Assembly (NCBI GenBank): GCA_018398765.1
Contig: JAHBMJ010002355.1
Coordinates: 1-10,000, forward strand
DNA: 10,000 nucleotides
Source: Chromera velia
Taxonomy: Eukaryota; Sar; Chromeraceae
Reading direction: 5' to 3'
Shown: in pieces, positions 7,438 to 10,000 of the stretch
Layout of the letters: the number at the start of each line of letters is the position of its first letter
How positions within the stretch are numbered: position 1 is the stretch's first letter
Program-made: the position numbers and the translations under genes
The notes under the pieces: generated by a model
Told to the model about the DNA's origin: nothing
The model's input: only the letters and a program-made list of their open reading frames with translations
Databases searched by the model: none

Positions 7438-10000
<2,563 letters not shown>

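Overview
The window is nuclear DNA from a eukaryote. Coding blocks are short, canonical GT-AG splice sites separate them, and there are long microsatellites and no bacterial-style gene packing. The intron-rich genes, the extreme (GA)n, (GTGA)n and (CA)n content, and three copies of the palindrome TGCATGCA (an AP2-type site in apicomplexans) would fit an alveolate such as a chromerid or coccidian. That assignment is an inference and is not proven here.

Layout. At 1-825, on the minus strand, lies a gene with a RING-like zinc-binding signature; it starts at 825 and runs off the left edge. At 826-1838 is the gap between two head-to-head genes. It contains a sharply bounded GC- and CpG-rich island (about 1081-1480) that probably holds a divergent promoter. 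At 1839-4988, on the plus strand, is the one gene I can name with confidence: a two-domain 3-mercaptopyruvate sulfurtransferase (rhodanese superfamily). I split it into six exons. Its second intron is about 970 bases, mostly (GTGA)n and (CAGA)n repeats. At about 5040-5990 is an AT-rich block with no recognisable gene, a 9-bp-arm inverted repeat near its left edge and an (AATC)6 microsatellite. At 5990-6660 is gene-poor sequence with a perfect purine/pyrimidine-alternating tract. At 6660-6871 is a chain of simple repeats including C20. From about 7180 to the right edge, on the minus strand, I see a previously unflagged multi-exon gene. It has an acidic linker, a helical region and charged coiled-coil-like segments, and its exons join in compatible phases. 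I do not recognise the family. Its introns carry large microsatellites, including a (GA)n satellite that flips to (CT)n exactly at the only N in the window.

The sulfurtransferase would convert 3-mercaptopyruvate to pyruvate and pass on the sulfur (cysteine catabolism, persulfide and H2S chemistry, thiol transfer). A basic, acid-free N-terminal extension from the first in-frame ATG looks like a mitochondrial presequence. Nothing shows that the three genes act together. I see no operon-like system, CRISPR array, tRNA, rRNA or transposase. The most useful new items are the reconstructed minus-strand gene, the candidate 19-nt microexon, the 45-nt possible cassette exon, and the donor-abutting (GTGA)n expansion in the sulfurtransferase gene.
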